Source of the DNA: Candidatus Sulfotelmatobacter sp.
Lineage (GTDB): Bacteria; Acidobacteriota; Terriglobia; Terriglobales; Acidobacteriaceae
Direction: 5' to 3'
DNA: 7,161 nucleotides
Assembly (NCBI GenBank): GCA_030037575.1
Contig: JASHRB010000716.1
Coordinates: forward strand, 1 to 7,161
The notes beneath the pieces are model-generated. The model was not told the origin of the DNA. It searched no databases and saw only the letters and a program-made list of their open reading frames with translations. Below are positions 5,210-7,161 of the stretch, piece after piece; the first letter of the stretch is position 1, and the number at the start of each line of letters is the position of its first letter. The position numbers and the translations under genes are program-made.

Positions 5210-6883
5210 ATGACGTTCAAGGCGTTTTTGCGTTCCCAGGTGGGTTCAGGGGCAGCACTGGTGGCGATAGCAGCGCTTTTTCTTGGTGTAACGGCCAGCG
5301 CCCAGGACACGCCGGTTCTGCTGTACGAGTACCCCAACACAAGCAATAACACTACAGGCATCACGGACGACAGTTTCCTGGCTCAGGGGCCGGATGGAGA
5401 GTTTTACGACACGGATTGGGACAATGGAACGTACAACCAGGGCAGTGTTTACACGATGTCAGTTTCGGGAGATTACACCCTGCTCTACAGCTTCTGCGCC
5501 GAAGGAGGAAACTGCCTGTTGACGGGAAGTAATCCACAAGGCGGAGTCACGCTGGGTTCGGACGGCAACTTTTATGGGACAACCAGCTTCGGCGGTGCCG
5601 ACGGCTATGGGACAGTATTTAAGATCACCCCTGCCGGAAAGCTGACTACTCTTTACAGTTTTGCCGGCGCTTATGCGGACGGGAACAATCCGACATTCCC
5701 AGTTATTCAAGCCGGCAATGGCGACTTTTATGGGGTCGCGTCTTCGGGAGGGGCAAACGTCAACGGAACATTTTTCAGAATCTCCGGCGCCGGTTCTTAC
5801 ACGAGCCTGGCGTCGTTCGATTCCAGCGTGAACGGCTCTAACCCGAACCTTCCCACGCAGGGAACCGACGGCAACTTTTACGGGACCACCCACAGTGGAG
5901 GGCCCAACTCGGCTTGCTGCGGAACAGTCTATAAAATCACGGCAGCCGGCAAGATCACGGTGCTCTACACATTTCCGAGCGGCGAGGGCTCGTCCGTCGG
6001 ACAACTGGTCGAAGGCTCAGACGGCAATTTCTGGGGCGTGATGAGCGGAGTGGCGTTCATTTCGGGCGGAGAACTCTTCAAGGTATCGCCGAAAGGGGAT
6101 TTCACGGTGGTTCACACCTTCAGCGGAACTGGAGATGCAGGTTGCCCAGTGTCCGGTCTCATCGCCGGCAGCGACGGCTATCTGTATGGGATCACGAATT
6201 GCGGGGGAACCGCGAATTACGGGGCCATCTACAGCGTCCAACCCTCCACCAATGACTATGCTGTCCTCTACAGCTTTTGTTCAACGTCACCGTGTGATGC
6301 CTTCGGGCCCGGGCCCGTGCTGGCGCAAAACACCAACGGCACGTTTTATGGAAACACCGATGGCAACTCGGACGGCGGCAGCTACTTCTTCAGCTTCGAT
6401 ACCGGTCTGGGGCCATTCACTCGCACCTTGACGAAGTCGGGAGATGTGGGTGCCACGGTCACCTTCCTCGGCCAGGATTTTACCGGAGCCACCGAAGTTG
6501 AGTTTGGCGGAGTCGCGGCGACATTCAAGGTGGTCTCCGACTCAGAGCTGACTGCCGTCGTTCCGGCCGCCGCGGTTACAGGAGTGGTCAGGGTGATCAC
6601 GGCTGCCAAAAAGACGCTCACCGCCCTCAGCAAGTTCAAGGTGCTGCCGGCGATCAAGTCTATCAGCCCCACCAGCGGACCAGTCGGCACGGTGGTGACG
6701 ATTACAGGAAGTGGCTTGACCGGCGCAACCAAAGTGACGTTCGACGGGAAAGTGGCCACATTCACGGTTAAGAGCAGCACCGAGATCACAGCCACAGTTC
6801 CGACCGGGGCGGCGGCTGGCAAGATCGTGGTTACGACAGCAGGAGGAACGGCGGCCAGCGCGACCTTCACGGTAACCACATAG
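5210..6883 (+). CDS. secreted GloVer-repeat protein with two C-terminal IPT/TIG domains
   Basis: A 557-residue exported protein. Residues 1-31 are a signal peptide with cleavage likely after ASA (next residues QDT). Residues 35-400 hold seven GloVer-type (Gloeobacter/Verrucomicrobia family, TIGR03803-like) repeats. Each has a D/N-G-x-F/L-Y/W-G core (Asp or Asn at 62, 118, 170, 220, 271, 322 and 376), a G-T-V/F-x-x-I/V strand and a closing L-Y-S/T-F strand. The first core ends in Asp rather than Gly. Two IPT/TIG immunoglobulin-like domains follow: about 402-479, with GATVTFLGQDFTGATEVEFG, and 481-556, with SISPTSGPVGTVVTITGSGL. There are no catalytic residues, membrane anchor or sorting signal that I recognise. 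A structural, adhesive or ligand-binding role outside the inner membrane is likely, but the family's function is not established. Cysteine pairs 96/102 and 357/362 sit at equivalent places after LLYSF/VLYSF and could form disulfides. A broken paralogue lies upstream and a small gene 43 bases downstream. Confidence 0.88.
   Translation: MTFKAFLRSQVGSGAALVAIAALFLGVTASAQDTPVLLYEYPNTSNNTTGITDDSFLAQGPDGEFYDTDWDNGTYNQGSVYTMSVSGDYTLLYSFCAEGGNCLLTGSNPQGGVTLGSDGNFYGTTSFGGADGYGTVFKITPAGKLTTLYSFAGAYADGNNPTFPVIQAGNGDFYGVASSGGANVNGTFFRISGAGSYTSLASFDSSVNGSNPNLPTQGTDGNFYGTTHSGGPNSACCGTVYKITAAGKITVLYTFPSGEGSSVGQLVEGSDGNFWGVMSGVAFISGGELFKVSPKGDFTVVHTFSGTGDAGCPVSGLIAGSDGYLYGITNCGGTANYGAIYSVQPSTNDYAVLYSFCSTSPCDAFGPGPVLAQNTNGTFYGNTDGNSDGGSYFFSFDTGLGPFTRTLTKSGDVGATVTFLGQDFTGATEVEFGGVAATFKVVSDSELTAVVPAAAVTGVVRVITAAKKTLTALSKFKVLPAIKSISPTSGPVGTVVTITGSGLTGATKVTFDGKVATFTVKSSTEITATVPTGAAAGKIVVTTAGGTAASATFTVTT
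5312..6409 (+). repeat. seven tandem GloVer repeats within the secreted protein gene
   Basis: Seven protein repeats have successive spacings of 56, 52, 50, 51, 51 and 54 residues, measured at the D/N-G core. Conservation is also seen at DNA level between repeats 2 and 4: 5561-5580 (gacggcaacttttatgggac) and 5867-5886 differ at one base in 20. The repeats are otherwise diverged, so this is an old duplication and not a recent satellite. Confidence 0.75.
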
Positions 6884-6926
6884 GACACCCAGTTTATCTG
6901 CACTAACGGGCAAGAAGAGGAAAAAG

Positions 6927-7073
6927 ATGCGGAGTACTGTCGAGAAGATCATCAAGTCTGTTAGTCCAGTGGACCCTGAGAAAGCGCAGATCAGCATCCC
7001 TGAGGCTGACGATCTATATCGAGAGGTTCGCGCAGAAAACGTTGTGACTGATGAGAGTGAGCCCTCGTCTTAG
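6927..7073 (+). CDS. small acidic protein of 48 residues, function unknown
   Basis: The ATG at 6927 has GAGG (6917-6920) in an AAGAGGAAAAAG context, six bases upstream. It starts 43 bases after the GloVer stop on the same strand, so readthrough transcription is likely. The product begins MRSTVEKIIKSV, continues SPVDPEKAQISIPEADDLYR and ends EVRAENVVTDESEPSS. There is no signal peptide or membrane segment, so it should be cytoplasmic. The A-(D/E)-D-L-Y-R-E-(I/V)-R-x-E-N stretch resembles, from memory, small acidobacterial proteins that continue further past this point, so this copy may be truncated at its C-terminus. That comparison could not be checked. Confidence 0.5.
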   Translation: MRSTVEKIIKSVSPVDPEKAQISIPEADDLYREVRAENVVTDESEPSS

Positions 7074-7161
7074 TGTCTACGGGAACAACATTCACCGAGA
7101 CGATTGGGACGAGGGTACGCTTCCTTGTTTGCGGGGCGCGATACGGCCAGCACAACTCCAC
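7074..7161. other. window end, no gene seen
   Basis: No start codon with a Shine-Dalgarno and no recognisable protein fragment was found here. An 8-bp inverted repeat (7062-7069 with 7108-7115, loop 38) overlaps the end of the small gene but lacks a T run. Confidence 0.3.

Noticed and set aside
6304..6317. Perfect 14-bp palindrome CGGGCCCGGGCCCG
   Set aside because: It lies inside the GloVer coding frame, encodes part of a Gly-Pro loop and has a simple G+C composition; no sign of regulatory use.
6382..6903. Long minus-strand frame under the IPT domains
   Set aside because: Its valine/alanine/proline-rich translation mirrors the Thr/Gly/Val-rich IPT coding strand, so it is a shadow of the GloVer gene.
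7062..7115. 8-bp inverted repeat CCCTCGTC/GACGAGGG as terminator
   Set aside because: The loop of 38 bases is long, there is no T run, and one arm lies inside the small gene.

Overview
The window looks like chromosomal DNA of an acidobacterium (phylum Acidobacteriota, probably class Terriglobia). This rests on gene content only. It carries a receptor with an Oar-type carboxypeptidase-regulatory N-terminus, a PF07638-type ECF sigma factor followed by a membrane Ser/Thr kinase with a TPR-like tail, and a secreted GloVer-repeat/IPT protein. That combination is common in the group. Coding stretches favour G or C at third codon positions. No RNA gene, CRISPR array or intact mobile element was seen.

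Left part (1-1211). The minus strand carries the first 85 codons of a secreted or outer-membrane protein that runs off the window. It has a good Shine-Dalgarno, a clear sigma70-type promoter about 75-105 bases upstream, and a perfect 12-bp palindrome over the predicted transcription start. From there to 1211 there is no intact gene. A plus-strand remnant of a tyrosine-recombinase N-terminal domain (434-592) and a second coding-like fragment of unknown family (724-916) mark it as the scar of a decayed insertion.

Centre (1212-4442, minus strand). A two-gene operon encodes an ECF sigma factor (192 aa) and, 36 bases further on, a transmembrane Ser/Thr kinase (871 aa). No anti-sigma gene is visible. 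The usual acidic patch of sigma region 2.2 is replaced by Ser-Pro-Thr-Ala. Together these suggest that the kinase switches the sigma factor on by phosphorylation, with the extracytoplasmic TPR-like domain of the kinase as the probable sensor.

Right part (4443-7161, plus strand). Diverging from the sigma operon is a broken GloVer-type gene that keeps only its translation start, signal peptide and first repeat, with a one-base frameshift. It is followed by an intact 557-residue secreted paralogue. The intact protein has seven repeats of about 52 residues, a period that fits a seven-bladed beta-propeller, and then two IPT/TIG domains. A 48-codon reading frame with its own Shine-Dalgarno follows at 6927-7073. 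A plausible but unproven reading is that the sigma/kinase pair senses an envelope signal and controls nearby surface-protein genes.
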